From NCBI RefSeq assembly GCF_004745505.1, contig NZ_RKLX01000019.1, forward strand, positions 1 through 53,060: DNA of 53,060 nt, read 5' to 3'. Shown here piece after piece: positions 32,846 through 42,499 of this stretch. Each line of letters opens with the position of its first letter. The stretch's first letter is position 1. Below the pieces are notes generated by a model. It saw only the letters and a list, made by a program, of their open reading frames with translations, did no database searches and was not told the DNA's origin. Both the position numbers and the translations under genes were made by a program. This DNA is from Levilactobacillus suantsaiihabitans. Its GTDB lineage: Bacteria; Bacillota; Bacilli; Lactobacillales; Lactobacillaceae.

Positions 32846-34048
32846 CTAGTCTGTGGCTAATTGCGTAAAGGCGTCGTGGTCCATGGTGTCAGGCACCCCG
32901 GGCACGTCAAAACCGTTTAACTGGCGAAATTCGCGCCGGAACTGTTGGTACCCGGGCATTGTCGTGCTGAAATGATCTGGCGTCAGCTGGGGCAACAAGT
33001 CCTCGACCGCACCTTGGACTGCCGGCGACAACTCTGCAGCGTCGGGCCGCAACCGGCCGCGGCCATCGACGACCCGTTTCGTCCCGTAGACCATGTCGCG
33101 GAACAGCCGGTCGATGTGAGCCACGGGTTGTTCGTGGCCGCCGCGTTGCTGTTCGACTTGGTACAGCGCCATGCAGTAGCGCGAGAACCCCGGGATGACC
33201 ACGGAAGCCTTGGTGGTCACGGAACGGTTGACGCTAATCAGCGCCTCGCCGCCCGTCTTGGCCAATTTGGCCTGAATCTTGTGGGCACTGGCCTCGGCCG
33301 CACGCTTGGCCTGCCCCAGCGTCCCGTCGTGGTAAATCGGCGCCGTGACCCGCGGGCCTTCGTAGGAAAATAGAATCGTCTTGAAATTAGGCGCTAAGAC
33401 GCCGGCAGCCTGCAGGGCGTCGACCCACAGCTCCCAGTCCTCGCCGCCCATGACGTGGTTGGTAGCGGCGACTTCTGCCACGCTGGCGGGTTCCAGTGTC
33501 GTCTTGACTAGACGCTGATGTTCCAGGTCGACCGTGTAGTCGGTCACCGGATTGCCCAGTGGCTTGATGACGGAACGCCAAGCCTCGGCAGGATTGTCCG
33601 GATTCTTGCGTTTCGGCGCCGCAATCGAGTACACCAGCAGATCTAATTGCCCCCCAAAGCGGTTGCGAATAAATTGGATGACTTCCTGTTTGGTTTGTGG
33701 CAGGAACACATCGGCATTTAAGTTGTTGGCAACGAGCCCCGCTTGGGCGGCCTGTTGCTTAAAGAACCGCTGATTCCACCAGCCGGCCGTTCCCAAGAAA
33801 TCGGGGCGCGGTGGCCGCTCGTAGCCCACGGACAAGGTGGCGGCCCCCATCCCAAAAGCCGCGGTGATGCGGCTGGCCAGGCCATAACTGGAGGAGCCGC
33901 CGAGAACCAAGGCGTGCTTGGCCCCGGTATAGTGCGGTTTTTGCGCGACCGCCGCAATCTGCTCGGCCATCATCCGTTGCAAGCCCAGTGGATTCACCGA
34001 ACGGGCCACGTTGCCTTCGATTTTTTCCGTAAACGTCAGCTGTGTCAT
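32846..34048 (-). CDS. fabV: Enoyl-[acyl-carrier-protein] reductase FabV
   Basis: 400-residue NADH-dependent trans-2-enoyl-ACP/CoA reductase, the last step of fatty-acid elongation. The family-specific active site Y-x8-K is present as Tyr239...Lys248 (YHDGTLGQAK). The nucleotide-binding segment is ALVLGGSSSYGLASRI (about 46-61), followed by SVGYERPPRPDFLGTAGWWNQ and VYSIAAPKRKNP (near 140-150). Length matches FabV rather than the shorter FabI. FabV enzymes are poorly inhibited by triclosan. No other fatty-acid synthesis gene is adjacent. GGAG lies before the ATG. Confidence 0.95.
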   Translation of the reverse strand: MTQLTFTEKIEGNVARSVNPLGLQRMMAEQIAAVAQKPHYTGAKHALVLGGSSSYGLASRITAAFGMGAATLSVGYERPPRPDFLGTAGWWNQRFFKQQAAQAGLVANNLNADVFLPQTKQEVIQFIRNRFGGQLDLLVYSIAAPKRKNPDNPAEAWRSVIKPLGNPVTDYTVDLEHQRLVKTTLEPASVAEVAATNHVMGGEDWELWVDALQAAGVLAPNFKTILFSYEGPRVTAPIYHDGTLGQAKRAAEASAHKIQAKLAKTGGEALISVNRSVTTKASVVIPGFSRYCMALYQVEQQRGGHEQPVAHIDRLFRDMVYGTKRVVDGRGRLRPDAAELSPAVQGAVEDLLPQLTPDHFSTTMPGYQQFRREFRQLNGFDVPGVPDTMDHDAFTQLATD

Positions 34049-34159
34049 ACCATTTCACTCTCCTAGGATCTTTCCTCTAACTTACCACTTCTCACCGGTG
34101 GATTGATAGAATTTTGCCCGAAGAAAAGCGTGGTGATTTCATCAAAGCTGGTGGCGCTT

Positions 34160-34209
34160 GCTTTAGCTAGCCGAAACGTGGGCCAACAGGCAACTGGTTC
34201 CGTTTAACC
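34160..34209 (+). repeat. Fragment of the structured intergenic repeat (copy G)
   Basis: AGCCGAAACGTGGGCCAACAGGCAACTGGTTCCGTTTAACC matches the internal part of module 1 in copies C and E over about 40 bases and nothing else of the element. It is a relic located just before the dus terminator. Confidence 0.55.
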
Positions 34210-34245
34210 AAAAAAAAGCCACGCCGTCCCCGCGGACAACGTGAC
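34210..34245 (-). terminator. Terminator of the dihydrouridine synthase gene
   Basis: GTCACGTTGTCC and GGACGGCGTGGC pair on the minus strand, followed by a run of eight T. Confidence 0.8.
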
Positions 34246-34251
34246 TCGTAT

Positions 34252-35247
34252 TTAATCTGTAAATTCGGAAGCCGCCAACAACTGGCGAACCTCGTCTGTC
34301 GTGTGCGTCTCCATCATCGCGTTCCGCAGGCTAGCGGCATTGCGTTGGTTGCGCACGTAGATCTTGAAGAACCGCTTCAAGGACGCGAATCGCGACGTGT
34401 CGAAGCGTTTTTCGAAGTCGTCGTACAGGTCCAGCTGGTAGTTCAACAGGCCCAACAATTCCTTGATGTCGTGTTCTTGTGGCGTCTTTTCAAAGGCAAA
34501 GGGACTGGTGAAGATACCGCGGCCAATCATGATGCCATCGACGCCGGGGTGTGCTTGCGCCAGTTTGACGCCTTCCTGGTAATTTTCGATGTCGCCGTTC
34601 AGCTGTAACAAAGTGTGTGGCGCCACCTCGTCGCGGAGCTTCACGATGTCGTCGATCAGCTCGTAATGGGCGGGCACGCGGCTCATTTCCTTTTTCGTCC
34701 GCAGGTGAATCGTCAGCAATGGGATGTCTTGTTCAAATAAGAACGTGAGCCAATCGCGCCATTCATCCAACCGGCTGTAACCTAGCCGCGTCTTCACACT
34801 GACGGGCAGGCCAGCCTCCTTGGCACCGGCAATCACGGCTGCCGCGCTGTCAAAGTTGCGAATCAAATCGCTGCCCCCGTGGTTCTTGATGACCGTGGAA
34901 TCGGGACACCCCATATTCAGGTCGATGGCCTCGTAACCCAGGTCCTTGACGGCCACAGCCGCGCGAGCAAAGGCGTCATGGTCGTTGCCCCAGAGTTGAG
35001 CGACCGGCATGTGAGCCTCTTCGGGAGCGACGTACAGCCGACCTTGGACGGTGAACTTAGCCTTGGGGTGGGTCACACTGATGGCATTGGTGAATTCCGT
35101 AAAGAAGACATCGGGCGCCGCGGCCCGCGCCACGACGCGCCGGAAAATGGCGTTGGTCACGGCCTCCATCGGTGCCAAGCTAAAGAAGGGCCGGTTTTCC
35201 GCCCGTGCGTGGTCCGCAATTTTTTGCCAGTAAGATGAATCAGACAC
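34252..35247 (-). CDS. tRNA-dihydrouridine synthase
   Basis: 331-residue FMN-dependent enzyme reducing uridines in tRNA. The TIM-barrel start is FSLAPMEAVTNAIFRRV (about 23-39). The catalytic-loop segment IDLNMGCPDSTVIKNHGGSDLIRN (about 108-131) contains the conserved Cys of NMGCP. SVKTRLGYS and GIMIGRGIFTSPFAF follow as FMN-phosphate binding elements, and the C-terminal helical tRNA-binding domain is complete. Which D-loop position it modifies is not evident. Monocistronic. Confidence 0.93.
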   Translation of the reverse strand: MSDSSYWQKIADHARAENRPFFSLAPMEAVTNAIFRRVVARAAAPDVFFTEFTNAISVTHPKAKFTVQGRLYVAPEEAHMPVAQLWGNDHDAFARAAVAVKDLGYEAIDLNMGCPDSTVIKNHGGSDLIRNFDSAAAVIAGAKEAGLPVSVKTRLGYSRLDEWRDWLTFLFEQDIPLLTIHLRTKKEMSRVPAHYELIDDIVKLRDEVAPHTLLQLNGDIENYQEGVKLAQAHPGVDGIMIGRGIFTSPFAFEKTPQEHDIKELLGLLNYQLDLYDDFEKRFDTSRFASLKRFFKIYVRNQRNAASLRNAMMETHTTDEVRQLLAASEFTD

Positions 35248-35527
35248 GATAAAATCTCCTTGTGTAGTTAAATTTGATGTTTAGTCCGGTTTAACGCAGT
35301 CCATATATTTTACCACGTTTGCCGAGGAAAGCCAGGAAAACCGATTAGCGCGGGAATTTGTGCGGGTGGTCACGATTGAAGAAGTGACGATTGATTTGTT
35401 GGCAAACACCGCAACAACTCCTTTCCACGACCAATCTAACTGTCTGGTTTTCGGCTCTGTGAGAATCGGTTAACCTCGCCCCTAATACCCTCAAATGGTC
35501 TTGGGGTAAGGGCCACACAGAGTAATC
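35248..35527. other. Intergenic region with no gene seen
   Basis: Upstream side of the dihydrouridine synthase gene. It contains a few short stems but no convincing frame, and no copy of the structured repeat. Confidence 0.5.
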
Positions 35528-35563
35528 AAAAAGAGGCTCAACTCGTAAGTGAATTGAACCTCT
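35528..35563 (-). terminator. Terminator of the adhesin gene
   Basis: AGAGGtTCAA pairs with TTGAgCCTCT on the minus strand, followed by TTTTT. Confidence 0.8.
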
Positions 35564-35628
35564 CAGATTCTCGGTTAACCAACGGCCACTTTTCCAGCCC
35601 AATGATTAGCGTAATTTTGCATAACTCA

Positions 35629-38600
35629 TTAATGACGTCGACGGAAAATAAATGGTACGGCCAACAATGTCAACAGCAATTCACCTAAACGAACCAAAGA
35701 ACTCTCATTCTCTTGTCCCGTTTGCGGTAACTTCTTTTCCTGCTGACCATGCACACGCTTAGTTTCTGCGAGATTACGCGCATGTCCCGCGTTGGAAATT
35801 GTTGCAGACTGTGAGTAGCGATCATTCATTTCATTAGCAGTTTGTCGGGTAAAGAATGGGACTGTCCCAGACTTATCAAATTGAACAATAATAACGCCAC
35901 CATTATTATCTGACAAAATTGTACGCAAGGAGCCGGGAGCAACGGCTTGTTGTTCAATAAGATACCCATTTCTCAGTTCACGAATGAGTCGTTTAGTCGT
36001 TACGGGATCATAGGTATAAATTATCTTACTGCCATCCGGCCATTGCTTGGTAATCGTCACGGGTTTCTCAGGTTCACCCGTAGATTCATCGGTTGGTGTG
36101 TCAATAACCACATTGTGACTAGCTGGGTAGTGCGTAATCGTTGGCTGCGTATCAGATTTATCAATCTTAACCACGATTGTACCACCATTACCATCTGGTA
36201 AGGTCACACTCGAATCACCAGGGTCAAACGACTTGTCACTAACAATTTTGCCATCCGCTTGTTGTTCCGTGACCTCTCGAACGCTAGTCGTTGGATTCGT
36301 TGGATTATAGGTGTATGTGGTGATACTCCCATCATTCCACTTCTTGATAACCTTAGTGACATTCCCAGTTGAATCCTTAGTCGTGGTCGTCACGTTATTC
36401 GACTTATCGATATCTTCGTGAGTCGTATAGTGATCAAACGTTGGCTGTGAGCCCGGTTGTCCAGGAACAACCGTTGTCTCAACATCACTTCCATCTGGTA
36501 AGGCTGCGTCCGGTAAAATCACGTTCGTATCATCGGAGGTAATCGTCTGTTCACTAACAGTCGTTCTATCTCTTCGTTGCTCCGTCACCTTTCGAACACG
36601 AGTCTTGGGATTATAGGTGTACGTCGTCGTACTCCCATCATTCCAATCCTTAGTAACCTTAGTGACATTCCCAGCCGAATCTTTTTCAGTGACCGTCACA
36701 TTATCGGCTGAATCAACATCATAGCCTAAGACCTTCAGTTGGCCAGAAATGATTTTCACCGCATAGTTGGCATTCGTTGTTGCTCCCGAAATGACATAGG
36801 TGCCGACATCTCTAGCAGTTCCGCAACTCAAAAGCAACTGTAAATCGGCTGGCTGCTGCGTTTGTGGCAAAGGCGTTTGCGTACTTACTTGCCACGTCAA
36901 CTCAGGATTAGCGTCTCCATAAACCTTTGTTTGACTGTCAATAGTGACGGTGACTGGTCGTGGATCAATCAGAAGCGTGCCACTATCAATACTAATGTCA
37001 TAGTTCTTGGAATTTGCGGAGCCACTAATCATGTAACGGCCAACGTTTTCACCTGACTGTCTCTGTAGAGTAACCTGAAAATCTGATGGTGAATCCTTAG
37101 CTAGCAATGGCGTTGCGCCAGAAACCTGCCATGTCAATTGTGGATCGTCTTCCCCATAAACTTTACGCTGGTTGTCTGCCTGAATCACAATGGCTCGTTT
37201 GTTAATTGTCAGTTTAGCTGTTGCTATTGTAAAAGTATAATTATTACTCTTGGAAGCTCCGCTAATCGTATAAGTCCCAACGTCTTCTCCAGAATCACGC
37301 GTCAACGTTAATAGATCTGATAATTTTTGACCAGCTGCAAGCGTTGAACCATCAGATAATTGACAGGTCAATGTTGGGTCTGCTTCGCCATAGATCCTCT
37401 CTTGAGGATCAACTGTGACTGTAACCACCCGTGGATTGATCAAGAGCGTTCCATCGATAAACCGAACATCATAATTAGAATTATCAAATGTTCCCGTAAT
37501 AGCATAGTGACCAACTTCTTCACCAGCCTGCCGCTGCAAACTAACGTTTAGCATATCGCGGGTATCGTTCTTAGCTAGGCCTTCTTGAGAAACAATCTCC
37601 CACGTCAAATCCTGATCGGTTGAAGCCGTACCATCATAGATTTTACTTTGATTGTCAATCTGAACAGTAATCGCCCGTTTAGCAATCGTTAATTTACTTG
37701 GCGTTACTTCAAAAATATAATTATCACTCTTCGAAGCTCCGCTAATCGTATAAGTCCCAACGTCTTCTCCAGAATCACGCGTCAACGTTAATAAGTCTGA
37801 TAATTTTTGACCAGCTGCAAGCGTTGAACCATCAGATAATTGACAGGTCAATGTTGGGTCTGCTTCGCCATAGATCTTCTCTTGAGGATCAACTGTGACT
37901 GTAACCACCCGTGGATTGATCAAGAGCGTTCCATCGATAAATTGAACGTCATAATTAGGATTATCAAATGTTCCCGTAATAGCATAGTGACCAACTTCTT
38001 CACCAGCCTGCCGCTGCAAACTAACGTTTAGCATATCGCGGGTATCGTTCTTAGCTAGGCCTTCTTGAGAAACAATCTCCCACGTCAAATCCTGATCGGT
38101 TGAAGCCGTACCATCATAGATTTTACTTTGATTGTCAATCTGAACGGTAATCGCCCGTTTAGTTATCGTAAACGTTCCATCTTTCACCGTCACATTATAG
38201 TTAGACGTCGCAACATCTGATCCTGTAATTTTGTAAGTTCCGGCCGTTTCACCATCCTGACGGCTCAACGTGAAGTCATTAGCAGTCAATTGATGCCCAT
38301 CAACAAGCGTATCAGCTAGTACCAGTTGTGGGTCAGCATCACCATACGTTTTCGACAGGTCCTTAGCCTGCACCGTCACTGGCAAGCGGGCAATCGTGAA
38401 AGTCCCTTTATTGACCGTAATCTTATAATTACTGTTAAGCTGTGAACTCTCATCTTCAGTAATGTCATAAGTACCGGCATTTTCGCCAGCAGTACGGGTC
38501 AAAATCACACCAAGTGAATCGAGCGTATCGCCATTCACCAGGCCATTTGCGGAGTCACTAGTCAAGTCAAGTTTAGGATCATCAGCTGTACCAAAAGTCT

Positions 38601-41600
38601 TACCGTGATTGTTCGCGGTTACCGTAATTTGACGCGGCGCAACAGTCAGCTTAGCTGTACCAAATGACGTAAACGTATAGTTCTGGTCTTTGGCTAATTC
38701 AGCTTGAGCTTTCTGCGTATAGCGAATCGTGTAATTACCCTTGGCTTGTAACTTGGTAATGTCGGTAACGACATTGCCACTTCCATCGACAACTTCAAAA
38801 TCAGCCGAGCTTACAGTGTGGTCTGCATTGGCTGTACCTAGACTACCCGTGAAAGCTGGCCAAGTACCCACCGTACCGTCAGCCGCATGACCACCGCCAT
38901 ATTCAACCGTAGCTGCGTCAACAGTTGCTGCAGTTTCCACCGGCTTGATTGTCAGCATCGCTGAGACATAAAGCCCGATCTTGTCGTTATTGGGGTTCAA
39001 GCTCTTTAAATAAGCTCGCCCAGCATCGGTCAATTTAAAGAAATAGTTGCCAACTGCCCTGGGGGTAACTGGGTCCCCGTCAGCCGCATCAGTACTGTAA
39101 AAGGCATAGTAGTCGGAATTGCTAAAATCAGCTGATGTCTCTGTCCCGTTAGTCCAGAAATCAGGGCCGAAGCTGACGACTGGAATCGTGATCGGACTGC
39201 CATAATCTTCACTCCAAGATTCGAACGTTGCCAAACTGCTTGCCGCATCTGTATTGTTATTATCCAAATTTGTCAAATCAGCTTCAAACGATACCAGCAA
39301 GTTTTGAACTTTTTCCAGTGAAGCATAACCATTCTGGCCATCTTCATAAATATCGTTCGCTGCCGTGGCACCCTTAGCGGCTTCAAAATCCGCTTTGGCT
39401 TCCCCATTGGCTGTAGAAATGTTGGTATAAATATCACTAACTGATTTAAGTAAGGCTTGCGCATCATCTTCTTGCGCCTGTGTCAGACCAGTAATTCCCA
39501 TGAATTTATCGTACATCTGCTGTGCTTGCGCTTTATAGTTATCCGCTTTTGTCTGGTTATCCGTTGCTTGTGCTTCCCAATAATCTAAAGTACTGGTCGT
39601 TGGTAAGAGTAAACTCCCACCGGCTTGTGGATTGGCTTCATCCGTTGAATCTGTAGCGCCGGCGTTGCCAGTCGTGGACCAATAGTAATCACTACTAGTA
39701 ATCGTTTTACCACCACTGGTAACGGCCTGACCGTTTGAATCAACTAATGGCTGTTGATTGAAGTTATCGGAAACGGACTGCCCTGTCCCAGCCATGACTG
39801 TCCCGGTCGTCACCGTCTGGCCATCAACTGTCTGGCCAGTGCCGACATAGTAATGGCTAATTGGTGTGGCTGTGTCATTGGTCGTTGTCGTATCTGTTCC
39901 CGTATTCGTTGACCCTTGATCAATCGGTAATTTATCATCGGCAACTTCTTCGCCAGCCTCTGGTGCAGCCAAAGTGACCTTTGTTGGCGTATACCCTGGT
40001 ATTTGCACTAAAGTTGGCTCCCCATCCACTGCGACCACCGTTACTGGATCTAAGCCTGCAATAGGTTGTCCAGTCTTTGAATCAACCGGGGTCACCTTAG
40101 CTTTAAAGGCTAACCGCACGGGAATCGTCACTGACTGGTCATCTCTATCTTGGACCGTATAACTGTAGTACGTATTATCAGCAACGCCCGAATTGTCAAT
40201 TGTCTTAGCCGTTCCCGTACTGCTAGAGGTCTGAGCGCCATCAATGACATACACGTTGCCGGCACTATCAGTCGGTAAAATGGCAATCAAATTAGGATCG
40301 ACTAATCCCGCTGCAACCGCTCTTGCCGCTGCTGCTTGCGTGGAAAAAACCGAAACCGTATCCCCAACATTGGCGATTGCTTGTACTTTTGCCTGATCAA
40401 GTAAGGCTCCCTGATCGGCGCTATCCACCATTTGATAATCTAATGGCATTGTCTTGGGCGTATAGGTAAATTGGTCGATCCGTGCAGAGTAATCGTTCTG
40501 GCTCCCACCGGTAGAAGCAGCAATCGAGATGGAATAACCTTGGCTCGTATCCGAAATTTGTCGCACAAACGACTGACCACCAAGCGTAACCGTCAACGTC
40601 TTTGTGTCCGCATCATAATCCATCGTAAAATCGTTCAACGGATTCGTCGACCGGTTGTTTAAGTTAAGCCTACTTGCTAACATCCACTCACTGGAGCTCG
40701 CTACGCGTTGCAAATTACCATTGCTGTCAGTCGTTCGCCAACCAAAATAAGGTGTAGACGGATCATTTTTATCCGAATTAGGATATTCGTCAAAAACGAA
40801 GCCAAAGGCGTTGGCCAGGCCACCAATACCCAAATCACCACCGGAACCACCCTCAGTGGCTTTCTCTGGGTTACCAGGGGCAAAAACAACTCCGACACTG
40901 TCAGCACCACCACTAGTCTTGGTCCCAATTCCTAACGCACCTGACAACGAAAAGTCGTGGCCAAAGTCAATTTCATGTTCAAATGAAACGTGGGCAACTT
41001 GATGTCCCGTTATGGAGGTTTTAGTGCCGTACTGTGAATAAACATCATGGGCATCATTTGATGTCAACGCAACACTGCCGTCTTTGCCAATCGTTTGGAC
41101 ATGCGTGTTTTTAGTTGGATTAACGTTTTTATCGTTATTATCCCGATCCACGACCGTCGCCGTAAAATGATCGGCAATCTGGTCAGCTGTCAAATGAACC
41201 TCAGTATTGTCGACACCAATTTCAGTCGTCCCATCCTGTGAAAGAACTGGGTACTGACTGCTACTATCCGAAGTCTTGTCCTCAGATGTTCCGTTCGTCG
41301 AGTCATCCGCTGCTGAGGGTTCTGGTGTAGTTGGCGTCAGTGGTTCACTCTCAGAGACCGGCTGCTTGGTCGCATCTTTAGCTGCGTCGTCATCGGGTGC
41401 CGTATCCGGATTTAAGTTTTCATCTGATTCCTGGCTAGCTGGCGCAACCGGGGCTGCACTTGACTTCACGCTTGACCGCAAGGCTACTTGTGATGACGGC
41501 TTTTCTGAGTCTTTCACCGTCTTAGTCATCTGACCGGTTGCGGTTGAATCATCAGTCGCTGCATGCGCATCCACTGATCCACTTCCCTCGGCCAAAGTTA

Positions 41601-41718
41601 CCGCCGATAAGGCCACCACTAAGCTCCCAAAGAGTCGTGTCTTTACTTTCCAACCCGTATGTCCTTTGTACAGAATAAAGTTTTTCTTGAACCCTTGATT
41701 TGCCATTTTTTGTTTCAA
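35629..41718 (-). CDS. Giant LPxTG cell-wall adhesin with lectin, MucBP-like and MBG repeats
   Basis: 2029-residue surface protein. The signal peptide is KxYKxGKxW-like (FILYKGHTGWKVKTRLFG, about 14-31; cleavage near 53). An acidic Ser/Thr/Pro linker follows (about 55-160), then an L-type lectin domain (about 165-425, DSVGVVFAPGNP, GFVFDEYPNSD), a MucBP-like segment (about 535-590), an Ala/Gln-rich helical stretch (about 705-835) and at least eight MBG-type repeats (about 1027-1660) with YG(D/E)A(D/N)P motifs. Three NVTKV..WNDGS-type repeats precede LPQTG (about 1997), a hydrophobic span and FRRRH for sortase A anchoring. It starts with TTG 41716-41718 after GAGAGGAGAAG. Base composition is lower in GC than its neighbours. 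Probable role: adhesion to host, food or cell-surface glycans. Confidence 0.9.
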   Translation of the reverse strand: MKQKMANQGFKKNFILYKGHTGWKVKTRLFGSLVVALSAVTLAEGSGSVDAHAATDDSTATGQMTKTVKDSEKPSSQVALRSSVKSSAAPVAPASQESDENLNPDTAPDDDAAKDATKQPVSESEPLTPTTPEPSAADDSTNGTSEDKTSDSSSQYPVLSQDGTTEIGVDNTEVHLTADQIADHFTATVVDRDNNDKNVNPTKNTHVQTIGKDGSVALTSNDAHDVYSQYGTKTSITGHQVAHVSFEHEIDFGHDFSLSGALGIGTKTSGGADSVGVVFAPGNPEKATEGGSGGDLGIGGLANAFGFVFDEYPNSDKNDPSTPYFGWRTTDSNGNLQRVASSSEWMLASRLNLNNRSTNPLNDFTMDYDADTKTLTVTLGGQSFVRQISDTSQGYSISIAASTGGSQNDYSARIDQFTYTPKTMPLDYQMVDSADQGALLDQAKVQAIANVGDTVSVFSTQAAAARAVAAGLVDPNLIAILPTDSAGNVYVIDGAQTSSSTGTAKTIDNSGVADNTYYSYTVQDRDDQSVTIPVRLAFKAKVTPVDSKTGQPIAGLDPVTVVAVDGEPTLVQIPGYTPTKVTLAAPEAGEEVADDKLPIDQGSTNTGTDTTTTNDTATPISHYYVGTGQTVDGQTVTTGTVMAGTGQSVSDNFNQQPLVDSNGQAVTSGGKTITSSDYYWSTTGNAGATDSTDEANPQAGGSLLLPTTSTLDYWEAQATDNQTKADNYKAQAQQMYDKFMGITGLTQAQEDDAQALLKSVSDIYTNISTANGEAKADFEAAKGATAANDIYEDGQNGYASLEKVQNLLVSFEADLTNLDNNNTDAASSLATFESWSEDYGSPITIPVVSFGPDFWTNGTETSADFSNSDYYAFYSTDAADGDPVTPRAVGNYFFKLTDAGRAYLKSLNPNNDKIGLYVSAMLTIKPVETAATVDAATVEYGGGHAADGTVGTWPAFTGSLGTANADHTVSSADFEVVDGSGNVVTDITKLQAKGNYTIRYTQKAQAELAKDQNYTFTSFGTAKLTVAPRQITVTANNHGKTFGTADDPKLDLTSDSANGLVNGDTLDSLGVILTRTAGENAGTYDITEDESSQLNSNYKITVNKGTFTIARLPVTVQAKDLSKTYGDADPQLVLADTLVDGHQLTANDFTLSRQDGETAGTYKITGSDVATSNYNVTVKDGTFTITKRAITVQIDNQSKIYDGTASTDQDLTWEIVSQEGLAKNDTRDMLNVSLQRQAGEEVGHYAITGTFDNPNYDVQFIDGTLLINPRVVTVTVDPQEKIYGEADPTLTCQLSDGSTLAAGQKLSDLLTLTRDSGEDVGTYTISGASKSDNYIFEVTPSKLTIAKRAITVQIDNQSKIYDGTASTDQDLTWEIVSQEGLAKNDTRDMLNVSLQRQAGEEVGHYAITGTFDNSNYDVRFIDGTLLINPRVVTVTVDPQERIYGEADPTLTCQLSDGSTLAAGQKLSDLLTLTRDSGEDVGTYTISGASKSNNYTFTIATAKLTINKRAIVIQADNQRKVYGEDDPQLTWQVSGATPLLAKDSPSDFQVTLQRQSGENVGRYMISGSANSKNYDISIDSGTLLIDPRPVTVTIDSQTKVYGDANPELTWQVSTQTPLPQTQQPADLQLLLSCGTARDVGTYVISGATTNANYAVKIISGQLKVLGYDVDSADNVTVTEKDSAGNVTKVTKDWNDGSTTTYTYNPKTRVRKVTEQRRDRTTVSEQTITSDDTNVILPDAALPDGSDVETTVVPGQPGSQPTFDHYTTHEDIDKSNNVTTTTKDSTGNVTKVIKKWNDGSITTYTYNPTNPTTSVREVTEQQADGKIVSDKSFDPGDSSVTLPDGNGGTIVVKIDKSDTQPTITHYPASHNVVIDTPTDESTGEPEKPVTITKQWPDGSKIIYTYDPVTTKRLIRELRNGYLIEQQAVAPGSLRTILSDNNGGVIIVQFDKSGTVPFFTRQTANEMNDRYSQSATISNAGHARNLAETKRVHGQQEKKLPQTGQENESSLVRLGELLLTLLAVPFIFRRRH
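37201..38160 (-). repeat. 480-bp tandem duplication inside the adhesin gene
   Basis: The blocks 37201-37680 and 37681-38160 are nearly identical with a period of exactly 480 bp (160 residues, two MBG repeats). Differences are mostly confined to the block edges and a few silent or conservative changes, such as PNYDVQ/SNYDVR. The high identity points to recent duplication or ongoing gene conversion. Confidence 0.9.
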
Positions 41719-41775
41719 GACTTAACTTCTCCTCTCGTATCCTCTAAAATCCGCAATGACTATCCTGGCCGACTC

Positions 41776-42186
41776 TCAAGAATCAGCTACAGCTTGCTCT
41801 TGCGCCAGTTCGTAGTATTCAGGCGCAATAATTTCATGTTCTAAGTATTGGGGACTCCCCTGCAGGCTCAAAGCACTCTGCCACCAATACAAATCCCGTT
41901 TATCAAAAAAGTCCGTGAATCCTTCCGCTAATGCGCCATATTGGTCGCGCTCGATAAACAGCAGTAACTTAAATAAATAATCTAATTTCGTTTGAGACTC
42001 TATGTACAAATCACATGCCTGACTTCTGGTCAACTTGTCGTCGAAGAGGTAAGGATGCAGTTGTGGTCGAAGAACCTTTGGTAAATTTAATGTATTTTGA
42101 AGAGACAGCAACGTCTTACGTAGGTCTTCCATTCGACCGTTAATATTCGCAAGAGTCTTTGAATACGCTTCACTGTAATCTGTCAT
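41776..42186 (-). CDS. Unrecognised 136-residue protein co-transcribed with the adhesin
   Basis: Small soluble acidic protein, predicted mostly helical with no signal peptide. It contains the segments INGRMEDLRKTLLSLQNTLNLPKVL (residues 15-39), YIESQTKLDYLFKLLLFIERDQYGALAEGFTDFF, and an aromatic patch KRDLYWWQSALSL. I do not recognise a family. GGGGGA precedes the ATG. Its stop lies 57 bases before the adhesin TTG with no terminator between them, and a near-consensus promoter lies upstream at 42468-42496. The context suggests an accessory factor for expression or export of the adhesin; that is inference only. Confidence 0.7.
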   Translation of the reverse strand: MTDYSEAYSKTLANINGRMEDLRKTLLSLQNTLNLPKVLRPQLHPYLFDDKLTRSQACDLYIESQTKLDYLFKLLLFIERDQYGALAEGFTDFFDKRDLYWWQSALSLQGSPQYLEHEIIAPEYYELAQEQAVADS

Positions 42187-42467
42187 AAAAATCCCCCGTA
42201 TTGTCTATAGCTCAAAACCATGCCGTTCTTCACGACCAGAGCCGCTTAATTGGCATCGTTTTTTAGCTGTAGCATTGTCAAATCATTAAATAAGTTGACC
42301 ACTAATATTGCAGGCCTAGATTATCACTACAAATTCTGCACTCAGGCTCTTCCCGCAGAATCTTAAGCGGTTAGCTATCGTCTTCATTGCCAAAAGCCAA
42401 CGACCCAAATAGGCTCTTCAGGGCAGTTTGAAAACAATTATAAAATTATTTCTAATATAATACAGAA

Positions 42468-42496
42468 ATTATAGTATTAATCAAGCGAATGTTCAA
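42468..42496 (-). promoter_or_regulatory. Promoter of the adhesin operon
   Basis: TTGAAC (42491-42496), a 17-base spacer and TATAAT (42468-42473) on the minus strand. The resulting leader to the ATG at 42186 is about 275 bases. Confidence 0.7.
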
Positions 42497-42499
42497 CAT

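Noticed and set aside
35629-41718. Reading the 480-bp duplication as an assembly artefact
   Set aside because: Not provable either way, but the two blocks differ at several bases, so they are genuine separate copies rather than the same reads placed twice.
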